From Pseudobutyrivibrio sp. ACV-2 (GTDB taxonomy: Bacteria; Bacillota; Clostridia; Lachnospirales; Lachnospiraceae), in contig NZ_FNQZ01000017.1 of the NCBI RefSeq assembly GCF_900107545.1, positions 1-64,000 on the forward strand: 64,000 nucleotides of DNA, read 5' to 3'. The position numbers and the translations under genes were made by a program. Positions 16,294-25,174 of the stretch are shown here, one piece after another; within the stretch, counting starts at the first letter, position 1; each line of letters opens with the position of its first letter. Under the pieces are notes generated by a model. The model was not told the origin of the DNA. It ran no database searches and worked only from the letters and a program-made list of their open reading frames with translations.

Positions 16294-16601
16294 AATGATA
16301 ATAACCTCCAAACAATCATCTATTGATATCTTACTCCCTGTAGGCGCAGTTCCGTCAATAGATTTCACAAATACTTCTAATAATTCCCTGGAAAATTATA
16401 GCACGATATTTCAATTTTGTAAAATCTAATTGCGTTACCCCTCTTTTTTTTGTGAATTGCATTCCTGCACAATAATTCATGATAGCAAAAGAGTTAACAT
16501 AATTTCATATATATCGTCAATTTTTTTTCATAATTGAAAACTATAATATGATTAATGTATTTTGACTTACTGTGGCCTTTTGCGTGGTTTAAAGGAATAA
16601 T

Positions 16602-18254
16602 ATGCAAAAAAATGCGATAAAAAGGATACTAATTGCATATCTGGCCATATTAGCTGCTATATGTCTATTGCAGCTGTCTTACCATGTAAATCTTCAAATC
16701 GAAAAAGTAGCTAATCATCAAACCGCCGAAAAGCTATTAACTAAGGATTGGGATTCCGTGTGGAATCATATGGATGAAAATCTAAAAGATATAACGACAC
16801 TCACAAAGGCTAGATCTCTAACCCCGGAAGATGCAGGTGAGCTTTATGAAAGGGCTGCACTAATCTATTTTAGTAAAGGGGATACTGTAAACTACTTCCA
16901 GAATCTAGGCTACGCCCTGTACTACCTCAAGCAAAGCGATGATTATGATCACACAATCAATGTATATCTGGATTTAGCCAATTTCTTTTTAAATAACTAT
17001 TCTAATGAAGAAGCAATGGCCATGTTTGAAGCTGCTCAGAAGGTGCGCCCGTTTGAAGAAATTGAAGATATCCAGGTGAAAAGTTATGCCTATAGAATGC
17101 TTGGAATAATGTCCATTTTAAAGCTGGAATATAATGACGCTGAAACCTATTTTAACAAATCTCTGAGGCTTTTAGAGGAAAGTAACAACGGCTCATTTGA
17201 GGAGCAATATACCGCCATGACGGAAATATGGCTGTCGAGGGTATACGAAGAAACAGGCCGTCTACCTAAATGCAAAGAAGTATTAGATAAATGGTCCGAC
17301 TATTTCATGTTTGAGTCAGACAAGTTCCAGAATATATATCTGAGAGACTTCATCATTCCATACTATCAGGCCAAATGCTACTATCTTTGTGCTGAAAACA
17401 TTAAAGAAAGAAATAATGCTACACCAGAGGAAAATGAAGCTAGAGCCAGAGCTGTAATAGACTATATTCATGAATTCATGACACTATGCGAGGAAAATCA
17501 TTACGAGAAAGCCGAGCTATATACACTACTTAAAATCCAAAGAGAATATCCTACCAGAAATGAAGAAATACAGACTGAGCTGTATCAGGTTGTGGATGAA
17601 CTATATTCAAATATTTACACCCAACAAAACAAAACCTACGCCTCTGTCATAAATTCTATTGTAAGCAACTCCTTGGATGAGCTAAGGGTGAGGGATAGCG
17701 AGTTTTCAAAAAATATAACCAGATTAAGACTGTTTTTATTTTCACTATTGGTAGTCAGCCTGTTCATCCTGCTTATCATTATCCTGCTTATAAACAATCG
17801 TATGGATGGCATGACAGGGCTTCTTAGCCGAAGAATTTTCGACACTGACATTAAGCGATACGCCCGCACAAACTCCGAATATGGAGTTATTATGCTTGAT
17901 ATAGACAATTTCAAAAATATCAACGACTCCTACGGCCACCCTGAGGGTGACATTGTTATCCGGCGTTTGTCTCAGCTGATATCAAAGGAGACCACCTCGG
18001 GAATCAAAGCCTACAGATATGGTGGCGAAGAATTTTCCATTATTGTAGACAAATCTGAACTTCCTTATATCGATAAGATTGCTGAGCGGATACGAAACTA
18101 TATGGAACAACAGGGTTGGGAGTTTGATCCTAATATTGTAATCACTCTAAGTATAGGTATTGCTGTAGGCATCGGCGAAAATATAGTAAAACTGGCAGAT
18201 GACAATCTGTATATCTCAAAGCAAACAGGGAAAAACAGAGTTACACATTTATAA
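16602..18254 (+). CDS. Membrane TPR-GGDEF protein, probable diguanylate cyclase
   Basis: 550 residues: N-terminal membrane segment (about 8-27), an extracytoplasmic helical region with TPR-like repeats (about 80-260), a second membrane segment (about 375-397) and a C-terminal GGDEF domain. The signature reads YGGEEF (474-478 GGEEF), which is active in many cyclases that make c-di-GMP from GTP. DIDNFKNINDSYGHPEGD carries the metal and guanine residues. The RxxD inhibitory site expected just before the signature is absent. The architecture suggests an envelope-sensing c-di-GMP source. No EAL or PilZ gene is nearby. SD aaagga. Confidence 0.87.
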   Translation: MQKNAIKRILIAYLAILAAICLLQLSYHVNLQIEKVANHQTAEKLLTKDWDSVWNHMDENLKDITTLTKARSLTPEDAGELYERAALIYFSKGDTVNYFQNLGYALYYLKQSDDYDHTINVYLDLANFFLNNYSNEEAMAMFEAAQKVRPFEEIEDIQVKSYAYRMLGIMSILKLEYNDAETYFNKSLRLLEESNNGSFEEQYTAMTEIWLSRVYEETGRLPKCKEVLDKWSDYFMFESDKFQNIYLRDFIIPYYQAKCYYLCAENIKERNNATPEENEARARAVIDYIHEFMTLCEENHYEKAELYTLLKIQREYPTRNEEIQTELYQVVDELYSNIYTQQNKTYASVINSIVSNSLDELRVRDSEFSKNITRLRLFLFSLLVVSLFILLIIILLINNRMDGMTGLLSRRIFDTDIKRYARTNSEYGVIMLDIDNFKNINDSYGHPEGDIVIRRLSQLISKETTSGIKAYRYGGEEFSIIVDKSELPYIDKIAERIRNYMEQQGWEFDPNIVITLSIGIAVGIGENIVKLADDNLYISKQTGKNRVTHL

Positions 18255-18271
18255 AAAATTTAAATATATAT

Positions 18272-18308
18272 AACAAAAGAGTGATGGGGTTCCCATCACT
18301 CTTTTGTT
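18272..18308. terminator. Bidirectional terminator
   Basis: aacaaaagagtgatggg and its perfect complement flank a gttc loop, with T-runs usable from either direction. It serves the convergent GGDEF gene and the small gene at 18325. Confidence 0.85.
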
Positions 18309-18324
18309 AGGATTTCATTATGCA

Positions 18325-18516
18325 TTATGCAATGTGTAATGACTTCTGAGCATCTGCTGGATTCATCTTGCTCACCTTGCCCTGTGACTGAATGCTAACA
18401 ACTTTCATAGTATTTCTACCAACGAACTCTGTATGAATTCCATGACTGAGTAAGTCTTCTGCTTTTCTGAATAAATCCTCTGGTCCTGTACATGTAATAA
18501 TAGTGCCAATAGCCAT
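18325..18516 (-). CDS. Small conserved-looking protein of unknown function, 63 aa
   Basis: Good SD (ggggagg) before the ATG and a shared terminator behind support a real gene. The sequence (GTIITCTGPEDLFRKAEDLL, FVGRNTMKVV) looks like a compact alpha/beta fold. No signal peptide or membrane segment; no family recognised. Monocistronic, convergent to the GGDEF gene. Confidence 0.6.
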   Translation of the reverse strand: MAIGTIITCTGPEDLFRKAEDLLSHGIHTEFVGRNTMKVVSIQSQGKVSKMNPADAQKSLHIA

Positions 18517-18923
18517 TTTCTATTCCTCCCCGGCCTATGTGTTTTTTCTGTGTCCGCCATATATATCGCCGTCGGACACGTCTATCTTAAGCCCTTCTTT
18601 TTGTTTTGTCTATGAAATAGTTGTGAACAATTTGTGAATTCTACGAAAACGTTTGAATGATGCTTATTCCAAAATAATTCAATCATTGTTGCTCATAAAA
18701 AGTCAAAATATTACACTTTATAACGATTTAAATTTTGTTCATTTAATATCATAAATTTTACAAAGGTGTCATAATGTCATATAATCAAATCGGTGAAAAT
18801 GCTGATGAAACCGCTATTTTTGTGATATTTTTACAGATTAAGTGTCATAAAGTTAGATTTGGTTCAATTTAGATTTATCATAATGATATGTTAGGTGTCA
18901 AAATGACATCTACAGGAGGACAT
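18517..18923. other. 407-bp AT-rich intergenic region with TGTCA repeats
   Basis: No gene is visible. TGTCATAATGTCA (near 18768), TGTCATAAAGTTA (near 18843) and the perfect palindrome TGTCA-AAA-TGACA (18896-18908) recur in front of the AraC gene and may be its operators. ttgtgaa is repeated near 18625-18640. No riboswitch fold was recognised. Confidence 0.4.
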
Positions 18924-19796
18924 ATGGTACAAAATATTATTTTTCCATCTAATCAAATATTCAAATATCATCTCACTGGCAAATTCAAAGCCCTTTCTAA
19001 TGAGTGGAAGCATGACTATGCCCCCTTAACTGACTATGAACTGATTATTGTCACTGAAGGAGATTTATATCTTTCTTATCAAAATAATAATTTTCATGTT
19101 AAGAAAAATGAATATCTTATCCTTCCACCTAGTGCCACCTGTAGAGATGGCTATAAGATGGCTTACTCATCCTTCTACTGGATGCACTTTGCTGTAGATT
19201 TAGGCTCTATGCCAAGTACGCTAAAACCATCCTATATGCCTAATACAGATATCACTGACTGCTTTTTAATTCCACAGACAGGTTCTCTACCCCGTCCTGA
19301 AAAGGTAATTGTACAGATGAAACAGCTACAGGATATAGTCAAAAACTCTTACCCTCAGATTTCCTTAGACACAATGACTACAAGTATATTGGCTGAGCTT
19401 TACGGACAGCTAAAGGTCATTCCCCAGCGTGGCGATAGCAGTAAATTCCGCCCAGAGCAGCAGGTATACAACGATATCTTAGACTTCATAGAAACCAATA
19501 TGGACAAAAACCTTAAAGTTCAGGATATCGCTAGTTCCTTTGGATATAATTCTAAATATCTATCCCATTTATTTTTGGGGTTGTATGGAGTTCCTTTAAA
19601 GCAATTTATATTAGATCGAAAAATAGAAACCGCAAATTTCATGCTTACCGACGATGATAAGCCTATCAAAGAAATTGCCAGCGATTTAGGATTTTCAGAT
19701 GTTCATAATTTCACCAGAGCCTACAAAAGACGTACTGGAATCACACCAACAGAATATAGAAATGCATTTTCAAAAAGGCTACTATTTCATAAATAA
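18924..19796 (+). CDS. AraC-family transcriptional regulator
   Basis: 290 residues with a cupin-like sugar-sensing N-domain (YELIIVTEGDLYLSYQNNNF, EYLILPPS, FYWMHFAVD) and a C-terminal HTH_18 pair (KVQDIASSFGYNSKYLSHLF; IKEIASDLGFSDVHNFTRAY). Start placed at the ATG at 18924, seven bases after aggagg; the open frame runs 36 bases further 5'. Convergent to the oxidoreductase gene at 19985. Likely controls sugar genes nearby, target not shown. Confidence 0.85.
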   Translation: MVQNIIFPSNQIFKYHLTGKFKALSNEWKHDYAPLTDYELIIVTEGDLYLSYQNNNFHVKKNEYLILPPSATCRDGYKMAYSSFYWMHFAVDLGSMPSTLKPSYMPNTDITDCFLIPQTGSLPRPEKVIVQMKQLQDIVKNSYPQISLDTMTTSILAELYGQLKVIPQRGDSSKFRPEQQVYNDILDFIETNMDKNLKVQDIASSFGYNSKYLSHLFLGLYGVPLKQFILDRKIETANFMLTDDDKPIKEIASDLGFSDVHNFTRAYKRRTGITPTEYRNAFSKRLLFHK

Positions 19797-19814
19797 AATT
19801 TTAGTCTTAGAGCA

Positions 19815-19850
19815 AAATAAAAATGCATCCCACTGGCAATAGGATGCATT
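19815..19850 (-). terminator. Terminator behind the oxidoreductase gene
   Basis: aatgcatcc/ggatgcatt stem followed on the minus strand by ttttatttt. Confidence 0.65.
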
Positions 19851-19893
19851 AAAAGTATTATATTAGGTTCAAAAGTATTTTTTAAGGAATTTC

Positions 19894-19917
19894 GGGAGAG
19901 CAATGGCTCGCTCTCCC
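19894..19917. terminator. Second hairpin in the convergent gap
   Basis: gggagag/ctctccc across a 10-base loop; only a weak T-rich tail follows on the plus strand. Confidence 0.4.
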
Positions 19918-19984
19918 ATTTAATATTAAGGAAAAATTTAGTGTACTGCAATAAGCAAATATGTTAATTTCGCAAATCTATTGA

Positions 19985-21271
19985 TTAAACTTCTGGAACA
20001 TAATCATCGAAGTCGTATGTGATTGTTCCAAAATCTGTCTTCTGCTCGCGGATAGCGATAGACTTAGACATCTTCTTGATTTCCTCAGCTGTTACTGAAC
20101 GGCCGAGCTCATTTGAAAGCATAACACCTTCTGAAAGGAATGCTGTCTGCATAGCGATGTATGGTGAGTCAATACGTGTCTCATCTGTAAGATCACCACG
20201 AAGGTATGAGTACCACTGAAGCTGGTTGTCATTGTACATAGCCATCTCTGGATGAAGGAGAAGCTCCTGCTGACCTGTGATATCACCGATAGCACACTCA
20301 AGCTTTGTATCAAATAAACGTCCCTTTTCATCAACACCGAAGTACTGAAGTCTTGGTAACTGTAAGTTTCCACCACCTACAATTGAGCCACCTTCAGGTA
20401 CAGCCATTGGGCCACCTGTCTGGTCAACATCTGTAAACTTAAGTCCACCAAGAGAACCTGCGATGAATGTAGAACCGATTTCATCCATGTGAATAGCCCA
20501 GTCTTCATAGATATCCATTGAAAGACCACCCTTGAAACGAGCGATTGCAACTGATAAATCTTCTACTGGTGTATGGCAATCTACTAAATCATCGATAGCC
20601 TTATCTCTCCAGTAATCGCATGTTGTTGTACCATAAACGCTCTCAAGCTCTGGCATACCCATTACATAGAGCATCTGTGCAAGGTGATAGATACCAAGGT
20701 CGAAAAGTGGTCCGTGTACACCAACCTCTGGATCTACGAAATCACGGCTGAAGAATGGCATATCATAGCCTGGACGCCCCTGACGTCTGTGTCCAACTGA
20801 ACGTGCGTGATAAATCTTACCAAGCTTTCCGTCAGCAATCATTTCCTTTGCGATACGAGTCTGTGGGTTGTAGATAGAGCTGATCTGGATAGCAAGCTTC
20901 TGACCATACTTCTTCTGTGCATCATATAAAATCTTTGCATCTGCATAGCTAGCTGACATTGGCTTCTCAGAGTAGCAAGGGAAGCCTGCTGCCATAACTG
21001 CTGTTGCAACTGATGTGTGAAGGTTGTTGTGTACACAAACTTCTACTTCATCAATATCATCTCTCTTTAACATCTCACGGAAGTCTACGTAAAGATCCTT
21101 CTCGTCGATGCCGTACTGCTTACCCCAAGCTAAAAGCTTTTCCTTGTCGATTTCAGCAGCTGCTACGACTTTGAGGTTCTCGCCTCTCTTGTTTAAGTTT
21201 TCGATAACTGTCATGTGACGGTGTGAGATCATACCACAACCGATAATAGCAATTCTTAATTCTTTTTTCAT
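19985..21271 (-). CDS. Gfo/Idh/MocA-family sugar oxidoreductase
   Basis: 428 residues with a Rossmann start (IAIIGCGMISHRH, about 6-18) for NAD(P) and the family EKP motif (YSEKPMS, catalytic Lys). The second half (MAMYNDNQLQW and following) is the alpha/beta substrate domain. Such enzymes oxidise or epimerise sugars and inositols. The TIM-barrel isomerase at 21469 lies directly upstream on the same strand, a common pairing in which the oxidoreductase makes a keto sugar. C3-oxidising members of this family also feed C-glycoside cleavage (see 38446-39777), but no link is shown here. Confidence 0.87.
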   Translation of the reverse strand: MKKELRIAIIGCGMISHRHMTVIENLNKRGENLKVVAAAEIDKEKLLAWGKQYGIDEKDLYVDFREMLKRDDIDEVEVCVHNNLHTSVATAVMAAGFPCYSEKPMSASYADAKILYDAQKKYGQKLAIQISSIYNPQTRIAKEMIADGKLGKIYHARSVGHRRQGRPGYDMPFFSRDFVDPEVGVHGPLFDLGIYHLAQMLYVMGMPELESVYGTTTCDYWRDKAIDDLVDCHTPVEDLSVAIARFKGGLSMDIYEDWAIHMDEIGSTFIAGSLGGLKFTDVDQTGGPMAVPEGGSIVGGGNLQLPRLQYFGVDEKGRLFDTKLECAIGDITGQQELLLHPEMAMYNDNQLQWYSYLRGDLTDETRIDSPYIAMQTAFLSEGVMLSNELGRSVTAEEIKKMSKSIAIREQKTDFGTITYDFDDYVPEV

Positions 21272-21290
21272 TTTGTCCTCCTGTTTATTG

Positions 21291-21439
21291 TATATGCTAC
21301 GCGGCCTCGTAGGTTTCCGTGCTCCCGCAGGCCACCTCCCATGCTCTCATTGCGGTGCAGTAGCTCCTCATTCGGCATGGGGCCCTCCTGCTCGCGCTTG
21401 CCGAGGTTGTGATGCCGCTTACTATATGTATAAAAAACT
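21291..21439. repeat. GC-rich interrupted inverted repeat between two genes
   Basis: tatatgctacgcggc...ctcg at 21291-21310 partly mirrors cgagg...gccgcttactata at 21403-21433. Imperfect, with gaps. GC content is far above the surrounding genes and no frame crosses it. Confidence 0.45.
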
Positions 21440-21468
21440 ACATTAATTCAACGCTAAAACGCTAGTTC

Positions 21469-22308
21469 CTACCAGCCAAGGATACGTAAGTATTCGCGGC
21501 TACGACGAGCGCACTCAAGTGGCTCAAGCTCGTAGTGCTCATCCTGTTCTACGATTACCCAGTTTGCGTTTGCTTCGATGGCTGCATCAAGAACTGGCTC
21601 CCAGATCATCTGGCCGAAACCTACTGGACGGAATCCGAAGTAGCCTGTGTCGCCTTCTGATTCTTCCTCTTCGATACCGATGAGCTTGTACATATTCTTA
21701 ACTTCACCCTTCTTGATATAGTCCTTAAGGTGAACTACTGGGATGCGGTTTGTATACTTCTTAACGAATTCTGGAGCTTCGCCTGTAGCAACATCACACC
21801 AGCATGTGTCAAGCTCTGACTGAAGGTTATCAGCTGGGATTGAATCGAACATTTCATCATATCCCCACTTACCATTTTCAAGCTTAACGAACTCGAAGTC
21901 ATGGTTGTGATAAAGGAATGTCATTCCTGCCTTGTGAATCTTCTCTCCAACTTCATTTAAAAGTGGAAGGAACTTCTTGAATCCCTCCGGATTTGCTGGG
22001 CGATATTCCTCAGCCATGTATGGCATTACAAGGTACTTAACTCCGATTGTAGAATAATCAGCGATAACCTTGTCGATATCGTTCATCATCTCGTCGAATG
22101 CAACGTGTGCAGAAATAGGTGTAAGGCCAACCTCCTCAAGAGTCTTTTTAACAAACTCTGGCTCTAAACCGTAAAGTCCTGCAAGCTCAACTCCGTCGTA
22201 GCCAAGCTCCTTTACCTTTGTCATAACATCTTTAAAATTTTCTGGTGTGTTCTCAAGTAAATCTCTGAGACCATAAACCTGAATTCCAACTGGAAGTGTT
22301 TTACTCAT
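21469..22308 (-). CDS. Sugar phosphate isomerase/epimerase (AP endonuclease 2-type TIM barrel)
   Basis: 279 residues of the xylose isomerase-like TIM barrel superfamily. Visible metal/active-site elements: E in GYDGVELAGLYG, H in ISAHVAF, H in FLYHNHDFEF, D in SELDTCWCD, H in VVHLKDY and E in VIVEQDEHY. Substrate unknown; IolE, IolI and hydroxypyruvate isomerases belong here. Strong SD aaaggagaag. Upstream of and co-directional with the Gfo/Idh/MocA gene. Confidence 0.85.
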   Translation of the reverse strand: MSKTLPVGIQVYGLRDLLENTPENFKDVMTKVKELGYDGVELAGLYGLEPEFVKKTLEEVGLTPISAHVAFDEMMNDIDKVIADYSTIGVKYLVMPYMAEEYRPANPEGFKKFLPLLNEVGEKIHKAGMTFLYHNHDFEFVKLENGKWGYDEMFDSIPADNLQSELDTCWCDVATGEAPEFVKKYTNRIPVVHLKDYIKKGEVKNMYKLIGIEEEESEGDTGYFGFRPVGFGQMIWEPVLDAAIEANANWVIVEQDEHYELEPLECARRSREYLRILGW

Positions 22309-22444
22309 TTTCTTCTCCTTTTCTTATATGTTAGTTTCTTGAACTTTGTTTCGCTCTTTATGCTGTTATTCTATGAAAATTTCCCACATGATACTTTGTA
22401 TTAATTTTCGTTTTCATTCTCTTAATTGCAGAATGATTTTAAGC

Positions 22445-22488
22445 GTAAAAAAAAGATGCAACAGATTTACATCATCTATTGCATCTTT
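22445..22488 (-). terminator. Terminator of the GPH-GH3-HAD operon
   Basis: aaagatgcaa/ttgcatcttt stem followed on the minus strand by nine T. The same stem sequence is used at 39957-39999. Confidence 0.8.
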
Positions 22489-22501
22489 ATTTGCTATGAA
22501 A

Positions 22502-23335
22502 TTACCTAAGATTATCCAAAAATTTATCGATAACCTTATTCTGATAGTCACCTTTATAGTTGCTATTTATAAATCTTGGGAAGGCGTTTTCTACAAGCTT
22601 AGCCCAGGACTCATTTTCAAAATTAACACATATTGGATAGTAAAGCACACCATTTGAAGCCGCTGCTTTCATATCCCCTACTGCATCACCGCACATTAAA
22701 ACATTGTTTACACGGTAACCTTTTTTAAGAAGCTCACTTATGCAATGAGCCTTGCTTCCCATATCCTGAGTGCATAAAATATCTACATGCTCAGTCAAGC
22801 CGTATCGATCCCATTCAGCCTTTACAGCCTCAGGATTTGCGCTTGAAACTACTGCCACATCACATTTTTCATGTAGCTTTTCTAATGCTTCCTTTACACC
22901 TTCAAATGGTTTGATGTCTTCCTTTGGAAGTGCCTCTATTTTTTCATTTACTCTGATGCTCCAATTCAATGCCTTTTCAAAAATAGGATTTTCAGGAATC
23001 ATTTTCTCCACTGCATTGTTGCTAAGCTCAGGCGCATGCTCTGCCCAATCCACAAGTGCCACTACACCTTCGATTGGTGTATATTTTGCATTTACTTCTG
23101 CAAGAGCTGTTGCAAGTCCTTTGAAGCGATTGATGCCTCTTGTCATGGTGTACAGGTTCACCTGATTCCAGCTATATAATATTTCATCCTGCCACTGTTT
23201 AAGGTTCCACTCCTCTATCATGCATGGACCGAAGCATTTGATGTGCTTGATGTTCATGGTGTCCATGGCACAGCCATCGGAGTCGACGCAGATTAGGAAG
23301 TCTTTGTTTTTTTTAAAATTTGTTAGAACTGACAT
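22502..23335 (-). CDS. HAD-superfamily hydrolase
   Basis: 277 residues. HAD motif I CVDSDGCAMDT (nucleophile Asp plus acid Asp replaced by Gly-Cys spacing D-S-D), motif II VAVVSSANPEAV, motif III Lys in GSKAHCI and motif IV MCGDAVGDMKAA. The large alpha-helical cap suggests a phosphoglycolate phosphatase-like subfamily acting on a sugar phosphate. The ATG at 23335 is two bases after the stop of the GH3 gene with gagg upstream, so it is the last gene of the GPH symporter-GH3-HAD operon. Confidence 0.85.
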   Translation of the reverse strand: MSVLTNFKKNKDFLICVDSDGCAMDTMNIKHIKCFGPCMIEEWNLKQWQDEILYSWNQVNLYTMTRGINRFKGLATALAEVNAKYTPIEGVVALVDWAEHAPELSNNAVEKMIPENPIFEKALNWSIRVNEKIEALPKEDIKPFEGVKEALEKLHEKCDVAVVSSANPEAVKAEWDRYGLTEHVDILCTQDMGSKAHCISELLKKGYRVNNVLMCGDAVGDMKAAASNGVLYYPICVNFENESWAKLVENAFPRFINSNYKGDYQNKVIDKFLDNLR

Positions 23336-23337
23336 AT

Positions 23338-25062
23338 TTATAACCTCGTCTCCCAACGTCCGCACCAAACCAGTTCATTGGCGCATCCTTTGAATTCTGA
23401 TTTTCCTGTAAGTTTTTCAACCAGGGCATGTAAATATTCAGGTGTGTCTGAATACGCATTTACGAATGTTTTCATCATTGGCACATCATATAAGTGATTA
23501 GTGTAATTTAATGATACAGCCACAGTTGGAACCTCATTTACAAACCAAGGATTTTGCACTGAATGAGAGGCATCATATGCAAGTCTTACATTGTTTTCCT
23601 TTGCGTAGCCCTTCATATTTATTACAAAAAGCACCAGGTCTGTATTGGCTTTGAACTCTTCACGGTTGATGTGAGCCATTACCTTAAATTTATTGAACTT
23701 GCTTGGTTGCTCGGCTTCATATTCATATATGTCCTTCGGTGATGTGACATTAAAGCCTGCCTGAGTCAGTTCCTCAATTAGCTTTGCTTTTGCTTTATCC
23801 ACACCATCCGCAAGAGATGCCGGTGCACTTTCAACAAACACCAGATAAATATTTTTCTTTTCATCAGGATTAATTGGAAGCACCTTTTGAGTATCTTTCA
23901 CCAATGTGATGCTTTCATCAGCAGCCTTGGCTGCAAGTTCATGGTGCTTTGCGCAGCCTACTATATCAAGTCCGTCCTTTTCAGGAAATGTAAAATCATT
24001 AAGTCCTACCATTGCTTTGAGTGCAAGGATTCGAAGCACTGCATCCTCAAGTCTTTCCTGTGAAATAACACCATTTTTTAGACCATCTCTAATGTACTGA
24101 ATATCCTCTGCCGGATCATTAAAGAACAGAATCATATCACAGCCTGCTGCAATCACTCCTGGAATGTAATCCTTTCGTGGCATAGATGCTGTAAGGCCCA
24201 CCATGTGAGTTGCATCAGTAATAATCAGGCCGTTAAAGCCAAGCTGCTCTCTTAATAAATCCTGAAGAAGCTCTGGCGAAAGGGTCGCAGGCTTTATCTC
24301 TGAGTCCTTAATTCCAGGACGAAGCTTTCTAGAATATGCTGGCTGGCAGATATGTCCCACCATGACGCTTGGAAGGCCTGCATCTATAAGGCTCTTATAT
24401 ACATATCCAAAGCTTTCATCCCATTCTTCCACTGATAAATCGTTGCAGCCCATCACCAGATGCTGATCTCTTTCCTCTGAACCATCACCAGGGAAATGCT
24501 TGGCTGCACAGGCAACGCCTCTTTTCATATTTTCTTCCATGTAAGCTATGGAGCGTGAAGCCACAAGCTTTGGATCATCACCGAAAGCTCTGGTGTTTAC
24601 GATGGTGTTTCTCCAATTTGAAACCACATCGCACACTGGTGCAAATACCCAGTTGCAGCCGATAGCCTTTGCTTCCTCAGCTCCAACAGCTGCCATATCA
24701 CGAACTGTTTCCTCTGTACCGCTAGCACCGCAAGCTGCACCTGATGCAATAAATGTGCCCTCACCTACAGCACCATTTCCGCCTGCCTCTGTGTTTGCAG
24801 CAATTAACACTGGAACCTTGCTGTGCTCCTGAAAATATTTATTCTGTTCATACACCTCTTCAAGTGAGCCACCTTGCCAACGAACACCACCTATGTGGTA
24901 TTCGTTCACAAGCTTCGAAAGATACTCTTCATCTCTTTTTAATGTAAGATTTACAAAGAGTTGTCCTATTTTTTCATCCTCTGAAAGAGAATTGTAGGTT
25001 TCCTGTACCCACTTGATTTGTGTTTCGTTTAAGTTGAAAGGCTTTGCCTTAAGATTTACCAT
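23338..25062 (-). CDS. GH3 beta-N-acetylhexosaminidase-like glycosidase
   Basis: 574 residues: GH3 TIM barrel (about 15-350) with KHFPGDG (K188) and the D-x-H dyad (D199, H201 in ERDQHL) typical of NagZ-type enzymes, and nucleophile D283 in GLIITDATHM. An alpha/beta second domain follows. No signal peptide, so it cleaves imported sugars. The NagZ-type dyad suggests beta-N-acetylglucosaminides. The ATG at 25062 follows agaggt. Second gene after the GPH symporter, which would import the substrate. Confidence 0.85.
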   Translation of the reverse strand: MVNLKAKPFNLNETQIKWVQETYNSLSEDEKIGQLFVNLTLKRDEEYLSKLVNEYHIGGVRWQGGSLEEVYEQNKYFQEHSKVPVLIAANTEAGGNGAVGEGTFIASGAACGASGTEETVRDMAAVGAEEAKAIGCNWVFAPVCDVVSNWRNTIVNTRAFGDDPKLVASRSIAYMEENMKRGVACAAKHFPGDGSEERDQHLVMGCNDLSVEEWDESFGYVYKSLIDAGLPSVMVGHICQPAYSRKLRPGIKDSEIKPATLSPELLQDLLREQLGFNGLIITDATHMVGLTASMPRKDYIPGVIAAGCDMILFFNDPAEDIQYIRDGLKNGVISQERLEDAVLRILALKAMVGLNDFTFPEKDGLDIVGCAKHHELAAKAADESITLVKDTQKVLPINPDEKKNIYLVFVESAPASLADGVDKAKAKLIEELTQAGFNVTSPKDIYEYEAEQPSKFNKFKVMAHINREEFKANTDLVLFVINMKGYAKENNVRLAYDASHSVQNPWFVNEVPTVAVSLNYTNHLYDVPMMKTFVNAYSDTPEYLHALVEKLTGKSEFKGCANELVWCGRWETRL

Positions 25063-25082
25063 TTCTATAACCTCTAGTAACA

Positions 25083-25166
25083 CCTCATCCGCCCCTCGCC
25101 GGGGTGGCAGATAACGCTAAAGCATTATCTCATCCCTTCGGGCACCTTCCCCTCAAGGGGAAGGCT
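25083..25166. repeat. Interspersed hairpin repeat (copy between GPH symporter and GH3)
   Basis: Carries the same core as 13153-13260, with palindrome agataacgctaaagcattat at 25109-25130, and ends in the hairpin cttcccctcaaggggaag. Lies between two operon genes. Confidence 0.75.
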
Positions 25167-25174
25167 AGAGAGTA

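Noticed and set aside
19985-22308. Oxidoreductase plus isomerase as an inositol (iol) operon
   Set aside because: No other inositol genes are present and both families are broad, so a specific name is not supported.
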